Position numbers and translations under genes: made by a program | NCBI GenBank assembly: GCA_029561455.1 | Contig: JAKQIY010000061.1 | Coordinates: 62,001 to 126,000 of the forward strand | DNA length: 64,000 nucleotides | Source of the DNA: a bacterium | GTDB lineage: Bacteria > Zhuqueibacterota > Zhuqueibacteria > Residuimicrobiales > Krinioviventaceae | Direction of reading: 5' to 3' | Part shown: piece after piece, positions 1-7,761 of the stretch | Layout: each line of letters begins with the position of its first letter | Numbering within the stretch: the stretch's first letter is position 1 | The notes under the pieces: generated by a model | What the model saw: the letters and a program-made list of their open reading frames with translations, nothing else | Told to the model about the DNA's origin: nothing | The model's database searches: none

Positions 1-172
1 ACAAACCAATCGTAATCGTATCCCCCAGATCGTGCAGGGCATCGGAGAGAATGGCCATAGAGCCGGTTAACAGTCCCCCGCCAAACTCTATGATGGTAAA
101 AATCAAATTCAGTGCAAAGGCAACGCGGAGGTTCGCCGGCGCCTCATGTACATGCTGATGTGAATGTGCCAT
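1..172 (-). CDS. Cation diffusion facilitator (CDF) transporter, N-terminal fragment
   Basis: The first 57 codons of a minus-strand gene that runs off the left edge. It begins with a His-rich stretch (MAHSHQHVHEAP), continues into a hydrophobic helix (NLIFTIIEFGGGLLTGSMAI) and then SDALHDLGDT, the transmembrane-2 HxxxD-type metal site typical of CDF exporters of Zn/Co/Cd/Fe. The ATG is at 170-172, and the feoB stop codon lies 12 bases away, so it is just downstream of feoAB and probably cotranscribed. An iron- or zinc-efflux role next to ferrous iron uptake is plausible, but specificity cannot be read from this fragment. Confidence 0.85.
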   Translation of the reverse strand, partial: MAHSHQHVHEAPANLRVAFALNLIFTIIEFGGGLLTGSMAILSDALHDLGDTITIGL

Positions 173-183
173 AAGTGTCCTGC

Positions 184-2322
184 CTAAAAGCCGGTAAGAA
201 CGCCGGCCTGGTAAACAATAAAGGAAACTAGCCATGCCAGCGCAGTTTGAAAAATAATTGAAAACAACATCCAGCGCACGCCGATTTCACGTTTCATAGC
301 CAGTATCGTTGCTACGCACGCCGTATAGAGCAGTATGAACACCAGGAATGTATATGCGCTCAAACCGGTAATGCCGTCGGCGCGCAGCTTGGCGGCGAGA
401 CTCACCGTTTCGTCTTCCGCATCATCGCCCATTTGATAGAGAACGCCCAGCGTTGAAACGACCACTTCTTTGGCGGCAAAGCCGGTCAGCAGTGAAACGC
501 TCATTTGCCAGTTGAATCCCAGCGGTTTAAAAACCGGTTCCAAAAACTTGCCGATCCTGCCGATATAGGAATGTTCCAGGTCTTCATAAACCATTTGTCG
601 CTGTAATGTTTTAATGTGTTCCGGCGCTTGCGGATCGACCGAGTTTTGCCACAGTTGTATTTCCACCTCATAGTTGCGGCTATAGTGCGTATTACGCGGG
701 AAATAGCCCAGCGCCCAGAGAATGACCGAGGCGATCAGGATTACTCCACCCATCTTTTGCAAATAGATTTTTGTTCGTTCCCAGATATGGATAACCAGGG
801 ACTTGCCGGTAGGCCAGCGGTAAGGCGGCAATTCCATAACAAAGGGTAGGCTCTCTTTTTTGAACAGCGTGCGCCGGTATATTCTGGCAATGATAATCGC
901 CATCACAATGCCCACTATATAGATTGAAAAAACCACATGCCCGGCAAAAGCGCCGAAAAAAGCTCCGGCAACGAGAATATAAACCGGCAGCTTGGCGCTG
1001 CAAGAGACCATCGGTAAAAGCAGGGTCGTAACCACCCGGTCTCGGTGCGATTCCAGGGTGCGGGTTGCCATGATAGCCGGTACGGTACAGCCAAACCCCA
1101 TCAGCATGGGGATGAACGATTTGCCGTGCAGCCCCAAAAAGTGCATAGGCCGGTCGGTAATAAAAGCCGCCCGCGCCATATAACCGGAATCTTCCAGCAG
1201 GGAAATGCCAAAAAACAGGATAACGATGTTTGGTAAAAACACAATCACCGCGCCCACCCCGCCGATAATACCATGCACGATCAAATCGCGCCAGGGACCA
1301 GGCGGCAGCGCGCCATCCAATAACGCTTGCAGCCAGCCGACTGCCGTTTCTATTGCGTTCATAGGCGCCTGGCCGACGGCAAAAGTAGCGTAAAATATCA
1401 GCCACATAATCAATAAAAACAGGGGATAACCCAAAAACGGATGGGTGAAAAAATTATCAATCTGCGTCGAAAGCTGCATGCGGTTGACGGATCGCTTTTT
1501 CACGACTTCGCGGACAATGCCGGCAACGTAGCCCAGTCGGCCTTCCTCAAAAGCCAGGTAAGGATCGAGGGAAATTGTGGCTTTGATGTGCTTTTGCGCG
1601 TGAGCGATCTTGTCCCGCAAATGCGGACGCTTTTCAATGTCTGCGCCATACTGCGCTTTAATTTCAACATCGTCTTCGAGCAGCTTTACAGCAATCCAGC
1701 GGGAATTGCTGTTTGCCAGCGGCAGGCCGCTCTTTTCAATCTCAGCGGCAATTTCGACGATCAAATCGTCAAGTTGTGAACCATAAGAAACCGGCGGATG
1801 ATGGTGGACAGTATGTTTGTTTTCATAAAGATCAATAACGGCCTGAAGTAATTTTTGCACCCCTTCACCCTTGCTGGCCACGGTGGTTACCACCGGCGCC
1901 CCCAGCAGTACGGATAATTTATCAATATCCATGCTTTGCCCGGATTTGACCAGTTCGTCCCACATGTTAATATCTATCACTACATCCAAACCCATAGCAA
2001 TAAGCTGGGTGGTTAAATATAAACTGCGTTCCAGGCAGCCGCCGTCGATAACATTGATAACAAGATCGGGCGATTCTTTGAGCAAAAAATCCCGGGCGAC
2101 TTTTTCGTCCAGAGATTGCGCCGTCAAACTATAAGTTCCGGGCAGATCGACTATGATGATATTATAAGGTTCCGCATAGACCGTACCGGTGCGTTTCTCC
2201 ACGGTAACTCCGGGGAAATTGCCGACTTTGTGCCGCGCCCCGGTAAGCGCATTAAATATCGAGGTCTTGCCGGAGTTGGGATTGCCGGCAAGGGCAACCA
2301 GTATTTCGCGATCGTTTTTCAT
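184..2322 (-). CDS. feoB: Ferrous iron transport protein B (FeoB)
   Basis: A 712-residue inner-membrane Fe(II) transporter with an N-terminal GTPase. Visible G motifs are G1 GNPNSGKTS (13-21), the FPGVTVEK switch region (about 36-43), G3 DLPG (59-62) and G4 NMWD (119-122). A helical spacer follows, then a membrane domain with two Gate-like repeats; the conserved segment MGFGCTVPAIMATRTLESHRDR is present. Length is normal for FeoB. The start overlaps the feoA stop by 4 bases, so the two are translationally coupled. FeoB imports Fe2+, the form available under anoxic conditions, which fits the nearby anaerobic ribonucleotide reductase. No FeoC is present. Confidence 0.97.
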   Translation of the reverse strand: MKNDREILVALAGNPNSGKTSIFNALTGARHKVGNFPGVTVEKRTGTVYAEPYNIIIVDLPGTYSLTAQSLDEKVARDFLLKESPDLVINVIDGGCLERSLYLTTQLIAMGLDVVIDINMWDELVKSGQSMDIDKLSVLLGAPVVTTVASKGEGVQKLLQAVIDLYENKHTVHHHPPVSYGSQLDDLIVEIAAEIEKSGLPLANSNSRWIAVKLLEDDVEIKAQYGADIEKRPHLRDKIAHAQKHIKATISLDPYLAFEEGRLGYVAGIVREVVKKRSVNRMQLSTQIDNFFTHPFLGYPLFLLIMWLIFYATFAVGQAPMNAIETAVGWLQALLDGALPPGPWRDLIVHGIIGGVGAVIVFLPNIVILFFGISLLEDSGYMARAAFITDRPMHFLGLHGKSFIPMLMGFGCTVPAIMATRTLESHRDRVVTTLLLPMVSCSAKLPVYILVAGAFFGAFAGHVVFSIYIVGIVMAIIIARIYRRTLFKKESLPFVMELPPYRWPTGKSLVIHIWERTKIYLQKMGGVILIASVILWALGYFPRNTHYSRNYEVEIQLWQNSVDPQAPEHIKTLQRQMVYEDLEHSYIGRIGKFLEPVFKPLGFNWQMSVSLLTGFAAKEVVVSTLGVLYQMGDDAEDETVSLAAKLRADGITGLSAYTFLVFILLYTACVATILAMKREIGVRWMLFSIIFQTALAWLVSFIVYQAGVLTGF

Positions 2323-2573
2323 TCCGTTTCCTGCACCGGTGCAACGCTGATTTTGGCCGCTTCCTTACGGCGAATACACAAATGGCCGTCATTGATCGAC
2401 ACTTCCAAAGGATCCCTGAACGGCGCACATTTAATCATTGTAACAATCCGGCCCGGCGCAAAGCCCAACAATACCAGCCTGCGGGTTACGGCAGGTTCGG
2501 CGTTGATGGCTGTTATTGTGGCCTGTTGGCCGCTTGTTAATTGTTCCAGATTCATATTTATTCTTTTATTCAC
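2319..2573 (-). CDS. feoA: Ferrous iron transport protein A (FeoA)
   Basis: An 84-residue SH3-like cytosolic partner of FeoB. The family pattern is visible: an initial hydrophilic SGQQATI strand, then the RRLVLLGFAPGRIVTMIKCAPFRDPLEV segment (in which LGFAPG corresponds to the usual LGLxPG turn) and a terminal ICIRRKEAAKI-like strand. It is the first gene of feoAB and probably of feoAB-CDF. Upstream it is divergent from dcd, with a roughly 195-base AT-rich spacer that must hold both promoters; no clear Fur box was seen by eye. Confidence 0.93.
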   Translation of the reverse strand: MNKRINMNLEQLTSGQQATITAINAEPAVTRRLVLLGFAPGRIVTMIKCAPFRDPLEVSINDGHLCIRRKEAAKISVAPVQETE

Positions 2574-2768
2574 GTTACTCCAAAAGGGGGTAATTTAGCT
2601 GTAAACCTTTACAAAAACAACAATTATTTTTTAGATATTTATCCAATTTTTTAAAACATTTCTTTCAGTGGAAATGCCGGTCAAAAATTTTTTGTTACTC
2701 CATTTACTGTCATATTTTTTATATTGCCAGGTTAAAAAAATTGATTATAACTAAAATGTGAGGCGACA

Positions 2769-3299
2769 GTGATACTCTCCGGTCTGGAAATTAAAAAACG
2801 GCTTGGTAAAGATATTATTATCGAGCCGTATGATGCAAATAAACTCAATCCCAACAGTTATAACCTCAGTCTGCATAATGAACTGCTGGTTTATGAAACC
2901 GAGCTATTGGACATGAAGCAGCGTAACCGGGCGCAAACCATAATCATTCCTGAAGAAGGCTATGTGTTGCAGCCGGGCAAATTGTACCTGGGTAGAACTG
3001 TTGAATATACCGGCACCGATAACCTGGTGCCGATGCTGGAAGGGCGGTCTTCGGTTGGCAGATTGGGCATGTTTGTGCATGTTACCGCCGGGTTTGGCGA
3101 TGTGGGATTCCACGGCTACTGGACCCTGGAAATAATCTGCGTGCAGCCGATCCGCATATACGCCGGGGTGCAAATTTGCCAGATCTATTATCATACGTTA
3201 CAGGGGGACTATGAAAAATACAGTAGCGGTAAATACCAAAACAACACCGGGGTGCAGCCCAGTTTGCTGTATATGGATTTTATTAACAAGAAATTATAA
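2769..3299 (+). CDS. dcd: dCTP deaminase
   Basis: A 176-residue trimeric deaminase converting dCTP to dUTP, which feeds dTMP synthesis. Family motifs are visible: the N-terminal MILSGLEIKKRL, LNPNSYNLSL, the active-site EGRSSVGRLG (91-100) and the TAGFGDVGFHGYWTLE block with the catalytic Glu at about 121. The aspartate-proline of the usual IDPGF turn is replaced (GDVGF). The start is GTG, supported by GAGG five bases upstream. No dUTPase-like fusion is seen, so whether it is mono- or bifunctional cannot be decided by eye. Nucleotide metabolism also follows on the other side of the repeat region (nrdDG, convergent). Confidence 0.93.
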   Translation: MILSGLEIKKRLGKDIIIEPYDANKLNPNSYNLSLHNELLVYETELLDMKQRNRAQTIIIPEEGYVLQPGKLYLGRTVEYTGTDNLVPMLEGRSSVGRLGMFVHVTAGFGDVGFHGYWTLEIICVQPIRIYAGVQICQIYYHTLQGDYEKYSSGKYQNNTGVQPSLLYMDFINKKL

Positions 3300-3318
3300 A
3301 GGGAATTTTTTCCGTAAG

Positions 3319-3381
3319 GGCAAAGCATTCGTTCCGGCTGGAGCATAAAACACATACAATTTCCGGCAAGAATGCTTTGCC
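3319..3381 (+). terminator. Inverted repeat after dcd, possible terminator
   Basis: Twelve-base perfect arms GGCAAAGCATTC (3319-3330) and GAATGCTTTGCC (3370-3381) sit 20 bases after the dcd stop and enclose about 39 bases, with a further CCGG/CCGG match inside. The tract after it is T-rich (3385-3400) without a clean run of U. A short alternative hairpin (CCGGCAA/TTGCCGG, 3363-3383) uses the same right arm. It could be the dcd terminator. Confidence 0.5.
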
Positions 3382-3529
3382 GGTTTAATTGTTTATTTTT
3401 TCACCATTGATCGCCCTGGATCTCATAATCCAGGGTTGTTGCATACTGACCAGGAAATGTCGTCTTGATACGTCCGTCCCGCTAAACGAGGCGAACTACC
3501 CGACGACCGGTTTTTCCGTTAAACCCCAT

Positions 3530-3651
3530 CATTGCCACGACCTTCAGGTCGTGGGACAAATAAAGCAAAAACAGGGCTTTAGCCTAAGATAGTGTTTGAC
3601 TAAAGTCAATTTTTAGTTTTAGTAATCCACGTCATAAATGACGTGGCAATG
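3530..3651. repeat. Palindrome-rich element (copy 1) with inverted ends
   Basis: The ends are inverted copies of each other: CATTGCCACG (3530-3539) and CGTGGCAATG (3642-3651). Between them lie four small palindromes: CCACGACCT/AGGTCGTGG, GGCTTTAGCC, GACTAAAGTC and CCACGTCAT/ATGACGTGG. The organisation resembles REP/BIME-type or MITE-like elements. No transposase or target duplication is visible. Confidence 0.7.
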
Positions 3652-3900
3652 AGCAAAAAGATTAACGCTCACCCCAAGTCAAGCCTGTAGGTCGGGCCTG
3701 CGGCCCGGCAGCAATTCAGTGTGGGCCACCTGGGGCACAGAACTGCTATAAAGATAACCCTATGACTCCGAACCTGTCCAGGCATGTACTGTATCTGCGG
3801 CGAGGTGGGCTACACTTTATAGTACACCGATCAGAAAATGTCGTCTCGTTACGTCCGCTGGGGCGGACTACTTGACGACCGGTTTCCCGTTAAACCCCAT

Positions 3901-4025
3901 CATTGCCACGACCTTCAGGTCGTGGGACAAATAAAGCAAAAACATGGCTTTAGCCTAAACAAGTATTTGACTAAAGTCAATTTTGTGTAGTTTTTGTAAT
4001 CCACGTCATAAATGACGTGGCAATG
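3901..4025. repeat. Palindrome-rich element (copy 2) with inverted ends
   Basis: Second copy of the element at 3530-3651, with the same CATTGCCACG/CGTGGCAATG ends and the same four palindromes. Differences fall almost entirely in the linkers between palindromes (for example around 3955-3965 and 3983-3993), which suggests that the palindromes are the conserved part. Confidence 0.7.
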
Positions 4026-4273
4026 AGTAAAAACGATTAACGCTCACACCAAGTCAAGCCTGTAGGTCGGGCCTGCGGCCCGGCAGCAATTCAGTGTGGG
4101 CCACCTGGGGCACAGGACTGCTATAAAGGAAAACCTATGAATTCGAACCTGTCTATGCTTGTGCTGTATGTGCGGCGAGGTGGGCTACACTTTATAGTAC
4201 ACCAGCCAGAAAATGTCGTCTCAATAAGTCCGTCCCGCCAAGCGGGGCGGATTACTCGACGACCGGCTCTTTC

Positions 4274-4343
4274 TAAATCTGTAACGGTCGTCGGGCAGGA
4301 CGGTCGATCACAGCGCGACCGACGAAAATCTGTTACGATCACC
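4274..4343. repeat. Imperfect inverted repeat between repeat array and nrdG
   Basis: The segments around GTAACGGTCGTCGG (about 4280) and CCGACGA followed by GTTAC (about 4319-4335) can pair with an internal bulge. It lies just beyond the nrdG stop codon and may form part of a transcription end for nrdDG, but no U-run is attached. Confidence 0.3.
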
Positions 4344-4354
4344 AATTATAATTA

Positions 4355-5041
4355 TTAAAGCGGGATCAAATCCGGGTTGGCCAGGTATTTCTGGAAATTC
4401 TGAATTTCCACATCGGTATACTGCGAGGCGTCGCGCAGGTTGTTATCCAGCACTTTGGCGGCGAGACTAAAATTTTGCAACTGATAATGCCCCTGGTTAC
4501 CGGCCAGATTCTGGATTTCTAACAAGTCGTGAATATTTAAAAACCGTTTCACGACCGTGGTGCGGAACATAAAAGACACCCCGGAATTTTTGATTATTTC
4601 AATACTGTTACGAATATCGTCCAGCCGCGCCTCAACCCCGCAGACCGCCGGGTATTTTGCCAGCGGCGCTTTAATATCCATGGCGATATAATCCACCAGG
4701 TTTTCCCGTAACAATTCATTCAATACCAGCGGGCGGCTGCCGTTCGTGTCCAGCTTGACCAGGTAATCCATTTTTTTGATGTCGCGAATAAAGTCCACCA
4801 AATCTTCCTGCAGGGTAGGTTCGCCGCCGGTAATGACGATGCCGTCTAACTGCCGGCGGCGTTTGGCAAATAACTGAAACAAGCTGTCCGTCGCTACTAA
4901 CGCGCCATATTGCTCCGGTAAAACCAGTTCGGGATTATGGCAAAACGGGCAGCGGAAATTGCATCCCTGTGTAAATACTACAGCGGAGAGTTTACCGGGA
5001 TAATCGATCAATGAAAATTTTTGCACACCGGCTATTTTCAT
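4355..5041 (-). CDS. nrdG: Anaerobic ribonucleotide reductase activating protein (radical SAM)
   Basis: A 228-residue radical-SAM activase that installs the glycyl radical on NrdD using S-adenosylmethionine and a 4Fe-4S cluster. The cluster motif CNFRCPFC gives Cys27, Cys31 and Cys34, followed by GGEPTLQ, the usual SAM-binding stretch. The length and the opening QKFSLIDYPGKLSAVVFTQGC match the longer NrdG subtype that resembles pyruvate formate-lyase activase rather than the roughly 155-residue E. coli form. The start overlaps the nrdD stop by 4 bases, so the pair is coupled. Confidence 0.95.
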   Translation of the reverse strand: MKIAGVQKFSLIDYPGKLSAVVFTQGCNFRCPFCHNPELVLPEQYGALVATDSLFQLFAKRRRQLDGIVITGGEPTLQEDLVDFIRDIKKMDYLVKLDTNGSRPLVLNELLRENLVDYIAMDIKAPLAKYPAVCGVEARLDDIRNSIEIIKNSGVSFMFRTTVVKRFLNIHDLLEIQNLAGNQGHYQLQNFSLAAKVLDNNLRDASQYTDVEIQNFQKYLANPDLIPL

Positions 5042-7149
5042 GCAGAAATTGTCTTTCGCATTTTAAATTCTTCCTGCTTGCCGTCATTCCACTGGGCCAC
5101 AGGGCGTAAATAGCCCACCACCCGGGAATAAACTTCACACTTTTGCGCACATTTGGGACAAAATTCCTTTTCACCATCGATATAGCCACAACTTGGACAG
5201 ACGCTAAAAGTCGGGGTTATGGTAAAATAGGGTAACCGGTAATTGTTGCAAATTTTACGGATCATGTTTTTCAAAGATTCGGTATCTTTGATGCGCTCGC
5301 CAAGGAACAGGTGAATAACCGTACCGCCGGTATAGCGGGTTTGGGTTTCATCCTGCAAATCCAGCAGGTCAAATATATCATCCGTATAATTGACGGGTAA
5401 ATGCGAAGAATTTGTATAGTACGGTGCCGCAGAAGAGCAGACCTTGTTCTCCAGGTCGATGGCGCTGATGATATTGGAATATTTACTTTTATCCAATTTG
5501 GCCAGCCGGTAGGTGGTGCTTTCCGCCGGGGTGGCTTCGAGGTTATAATTATTATCGGTTTCTTCCTGGAATTCCACCAGCCGGTTGCGCATATAATTCA
5601 ATACCCGCAGGCTGAACTGGCGGCCGGTCTCGGTGCCGATATTCTCGCCAATCAGGTTCACACAGGCTTCGTTCATACCGACAATGCCGATGGTAGCAAA
5701 ATGATTTTTCCAGTACTGGTTAAACCGCTGCTTGACGCTGCGCAGGTAAAATTTGGTATAAGGATAGAGATTGTCATCCGTAAAGCGTTCCAGGATTTTC
5801 CGTTTAGTCTCAAGACTATCCTTGGCCATGACCATCAGAGTGTTCAGGCGATCAAAAAATTCCTCTTCAGTCGATGACAGGTAACCCAGCCGGGGCAGGT
5901 TAATAGTAACAACGCCGACAGAGCCGGTGAGGGGCGCGGACCCAAACAAACCGCCGCCGCGATTCCGCAGCACCCGGTTATCGATACGTAACCGGCAACA
6001 CATACTGCGGGCATCTTCGGGGTTCATATCGGAATTGACAAAATTGGCGAAATAGGGCAAACCATATTTCGCTGTGCCTTCCCATAGCAGATCCAGGTTC
6101 GGATTATCCCAGTCAAAATCTTTGGTAATGTTATAGGTGGGAATGGGGAACGTAAATACCCGGCCTTTGGCGTCGCCCGCCAGCATCACTTCCAAAAAGG
6201 CCCGGTTGAACATATCCATTTCTTTAGTAAATTCTTTGTAGGTTTTGTCCTGCACTTCTCCACCGATGATCACGCCCTGATCCGCATAATAAGAAGGGAT
6301 GGTCTGATCGAGCGTAACATTTGTGAACGGCGTTTGAAAGCCGACGCGCGTGGGCACGTTGACATTAAATAAAAATTCCTGTAATGCCTGTTTCACTTCC
6401 GTATAAGTAAGATTGTCGTACTTGATGAACGGCGCCAGCAATGTATCAAAATTAGAAAAAGCCTGGGCGCCGGCAGCTTCACCTTGCAGGGTGTAAAAGA
6501 AATTGACGATTTGACCCAGGGCGCTGCGGAAATGTTTGGCCGGCTTGGATTCCAGCTTGCCGGAAGCGCCTTTAAACCCTTGCAGTAACAGATCGTACAG
6601 ATCCCAACCCACACAATATACGCTCAGTACTCCCAAATCGTGGATATGCATATCACCATTTATGTGCGCCTCGCGGATATGCGCCGGATAAATATTGTTC
6701 AACCAGTAAATTTTACTCACTTCGGCGGATATATAGTTATTCAACCCTTGCAGGGAAAAACCCATATTACTGTTTTCCCGAACCTTCCAGTCAGTTTTAG
6801 TTAAATATTGATCGACCAGGTCGACATTAAATTTGGAAGTGATCTCACGCATTTTGGCGTGCTGTTCACGATAAATAATATAAGCTTTGGCGGTTTTTTT
6901 ATAAGGGGAGGCTAACAGTACTTCCTCAACCAGGTCCTGAATTTGCTCTACTGTTACAATGTTATCATTTAACAGGTATTGAGCCAGGGATAATGTTCTT
7001 ATAGTTAATAATTTAGCGGTTTCCGATTCAAATTCCCCGCTTGCCTCTCCGGCTTTGGCGATAGCATTGGTGATCTTTTGCGAGTCAAAATCAACTACAG
7101 TGCCGTTTCGCTTTACAATCTTTCGGAAGGTTTTTAGTGCTACACTCAT
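5038..7149 (-). CDS. nrdD: Anaerobic ribonucleoside-triphosphate reductase (class III)
   Basis: A 703-residue glycyl-radical enzyme reducing NTPs to dNTPs without oxygen. Residues 1 to about 95 form an ATP-cone (KRNGTVVDFDSQKITNAI) for allosteric control. The catalytic barrel follows. The C-terminus has a Zn-type cysteine set (CPSCG at 651-655, CPKC at 664-667) and the radical motif RVVGY with the candidate glycyl radical at Gly679. The ATG is preceded by GGAGGAG. Upstream are paired NrdR boxes and a folded leader. It is the only ribonucleotide reductase in the window. Confidence 0.97.
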   Translation of the reverse strand: MSVALKTFRKIVKRNGTVVDFDSQKITNAIAKAGEASGEFESETAKLLTIRTLSLAQYLLNDNIVTVEQIQDLVEEVLLASPYKKTAKAYIIYREQHAKMREITSKFNVDLVDQYLTKTDWKVRENSNMGFSLQGLNNYISAEVSKIYWLNNIYPAHIREAHINGDMHIHDLGVLSVYCVGWDLYDLLLQGFKGASGKLESKPAKHFRSALGQIVNFFYTLQGEAAGAQAFSNFDTLLAPFIKYDNLTYTEVKQALQEFLFNVNVPTRVGFQTPFTNVTLDQTIPSYYADQGVIIGGEVQDKTYKEFTKEMDMFNRAFLEVMLAGDAKGRVFTFPIPTYNITKDFDWDNPNLDLLWEGTAKYGLPYFANFVNSDMNPEDARSMCCRLRIDNRVLRNRGGGLFGSAPLTGSVGVVTINLPRLGYLSSTEEEFFDRLNTLMVMAKDSLETKRKILERFTDDNLYPYTKFYLRSVKQRFNQYWKNHFATIGIVGMNEACVNLIGENIGTETGRQFSLRVLNYMRNRLVEFQEETDNNYNLEATPAESTTYRLAKLDKSKYSNIISAIDLENKVCSSAAPYYTNSSHLPVNYTDDIFDLLDLQDETQTRYTGGTVIHLFLGERIKDTESLKNMIRKICNNYRLPYFTITPTFSVCPSCGYIDGEKEFCPKCAQKCEVYSRVVGYLRPVAQWNDGKQEEFKMRKTISA

Positions 7150-7185
7150 CGGTTACTCCTCCACATAATATGTCCCGCCTGGTTT

Positions 7186-7348
7186 AATGAGGCTGCCATC
7201 TTTTTAATAGCGTCTAGAGAAAATATTACCCGGCAGAAAAGTCATTCGTTGCCATTATTTAAAACATTTTGGTTCGGTAATTTCCTGTATCTGAAAAAAA
7301 ATACAAAACCGAACCCTCATTCCGGGGAAGCGCCTCCCTGCCCCGGAA
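7186..7348 (-). promoter_or_regulatory. Structured nrdD leader with nested hairpins
   Basis: Reading on the minus strand, the leader holds: an 8-bp stem TTCCGGGG/CCCCGGAA (7341-7348 with 7320-7327); an 8-bp stem GGTTCGGT/ACCGAACC (7308-7315 with 7271-7278) that contains a second 5-bp TGTAT/ATACA stem; and a 7-base long-range match AATGAGG/CCTCATT (7315-7321 with 7186-7192) that would close the whole. This is unusually strong complementarity for an otherwise AT-rich spacer. No B12 box or other known riboswitch core was recognised. Confidence 0.45.
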
Positions 7349-7395
7349 CACTATATATATACCTTTGACCTCGTTATAAATACAATATATATGAT
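7348..7395 (-). promoter_or_regulatory. Twin NrdR boxes overlapping the nrdD promoter
   Basis: Two 16-bp elements resembling the NrdR box (ACACWATATATWGTGT) lie at 7348-7363 (ACACTATATATATACC) and 7380-7395 (ATACAATATATATGAT), each about 12/16 to the consensus. Their centres are 32 bp apart, three helical turns, the spacing known for NrdR pairs. On the minus strand they overlap a possible -35 TTGTAT and a -10 TATATA separated by about 18 bp, which would start transcription near 7345 with a leader of about 195 bases. Confidence 0.6.
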
Positions 7396-7761
7396 TTATC
7401 AGGAATTGTCAAGATGTTTATTTCATATTCTTGAAAAATTTTTTTCTTGTCGCATTTTACGGTATGATGAAAACATTCAAACTATAAAGTATTTATAGTG
7501 ATACCAGGATGAATACCTGCTTCATATAAAAACCTGAAATTCTTAAATTTTTCAGGCAGGATCATCGAACTAGGCTATATTCACAACATGAGTAATTCTC
7601 TAAAACTTGTTTCATTAAAAAAAATACATTACATTAACCATCGAGTTTATTTTCTATTGGTTTATTCTGTCTTGACCTGCAAACATTCTATTATCATTGA
7701 AACACTAAAAAATCATCCTCGTATAAATACTATAAAAATCTAAACCTTACCAGGACCTTTC
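7396..7761. other. AT-rich spacer upstream of the serine hydrolase gene
   Basis: About 365 bases between the nrdD promoter region and the hydrolase start at 7762. It is AT-rich with no long open frame, tRNA or strong hairpin seen. A CCAGGACC stretch just before the ATG at 7762 gives only a weak ribosome binding site. Confidence 0.4.

Larger units (their letters stand above)
3451..4267. repeat. About 2.2 tandem copies of a ~378-bp non-coding unit
   Basis: Copy 1 runs from about 3451 to 3831, copy 2 from about 3832 to 4206 (offsets 381 and 375) and a partial third copy from about 4207 to 4267. Long stretches are near identical between copies 1 and 2, including the blocks around ACGACCTTCAGGTCGT, GGTCGGGCCTGCGGCCC and GGCGAGGTGGGCTACACT. 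Each unit carries a GTCGTC...GACGAC hairpin, a palindrome-rich block of 122-125 bp and a GGGCC/GGCCC hairpin. Short open frames inside are not conserved between copies, so the unit looks non-coding. It fills the gap between the convergent genes dcd and nrdG. Confidence 0.85.

Noticed and set aside
2116-2598. 160-codon open frame on the plus strand over feoA/feoB
   Set aside because: It is opposite two confident, conserved genes and has no recognisable family.
3530-4025. Palindrome elements considered as integron attC sites
   Set aside because: No RYYYAAC/GTTRRRY ends, no integrase, and no cassette genes between the elements.
3451-4267. Tandem repeat considered as a CRISPR array
   Set aside because: The unit is about 378 bp, there are only 2-3 copies, and copies are near identical throughout, with no short repeats separated by unique spacers; no cas genes.
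4121-4358. Short open frames on both strands inside the repeat array
   Set aside because: They are not preserved between the two repeat copies and have no binding sites or known similarity.
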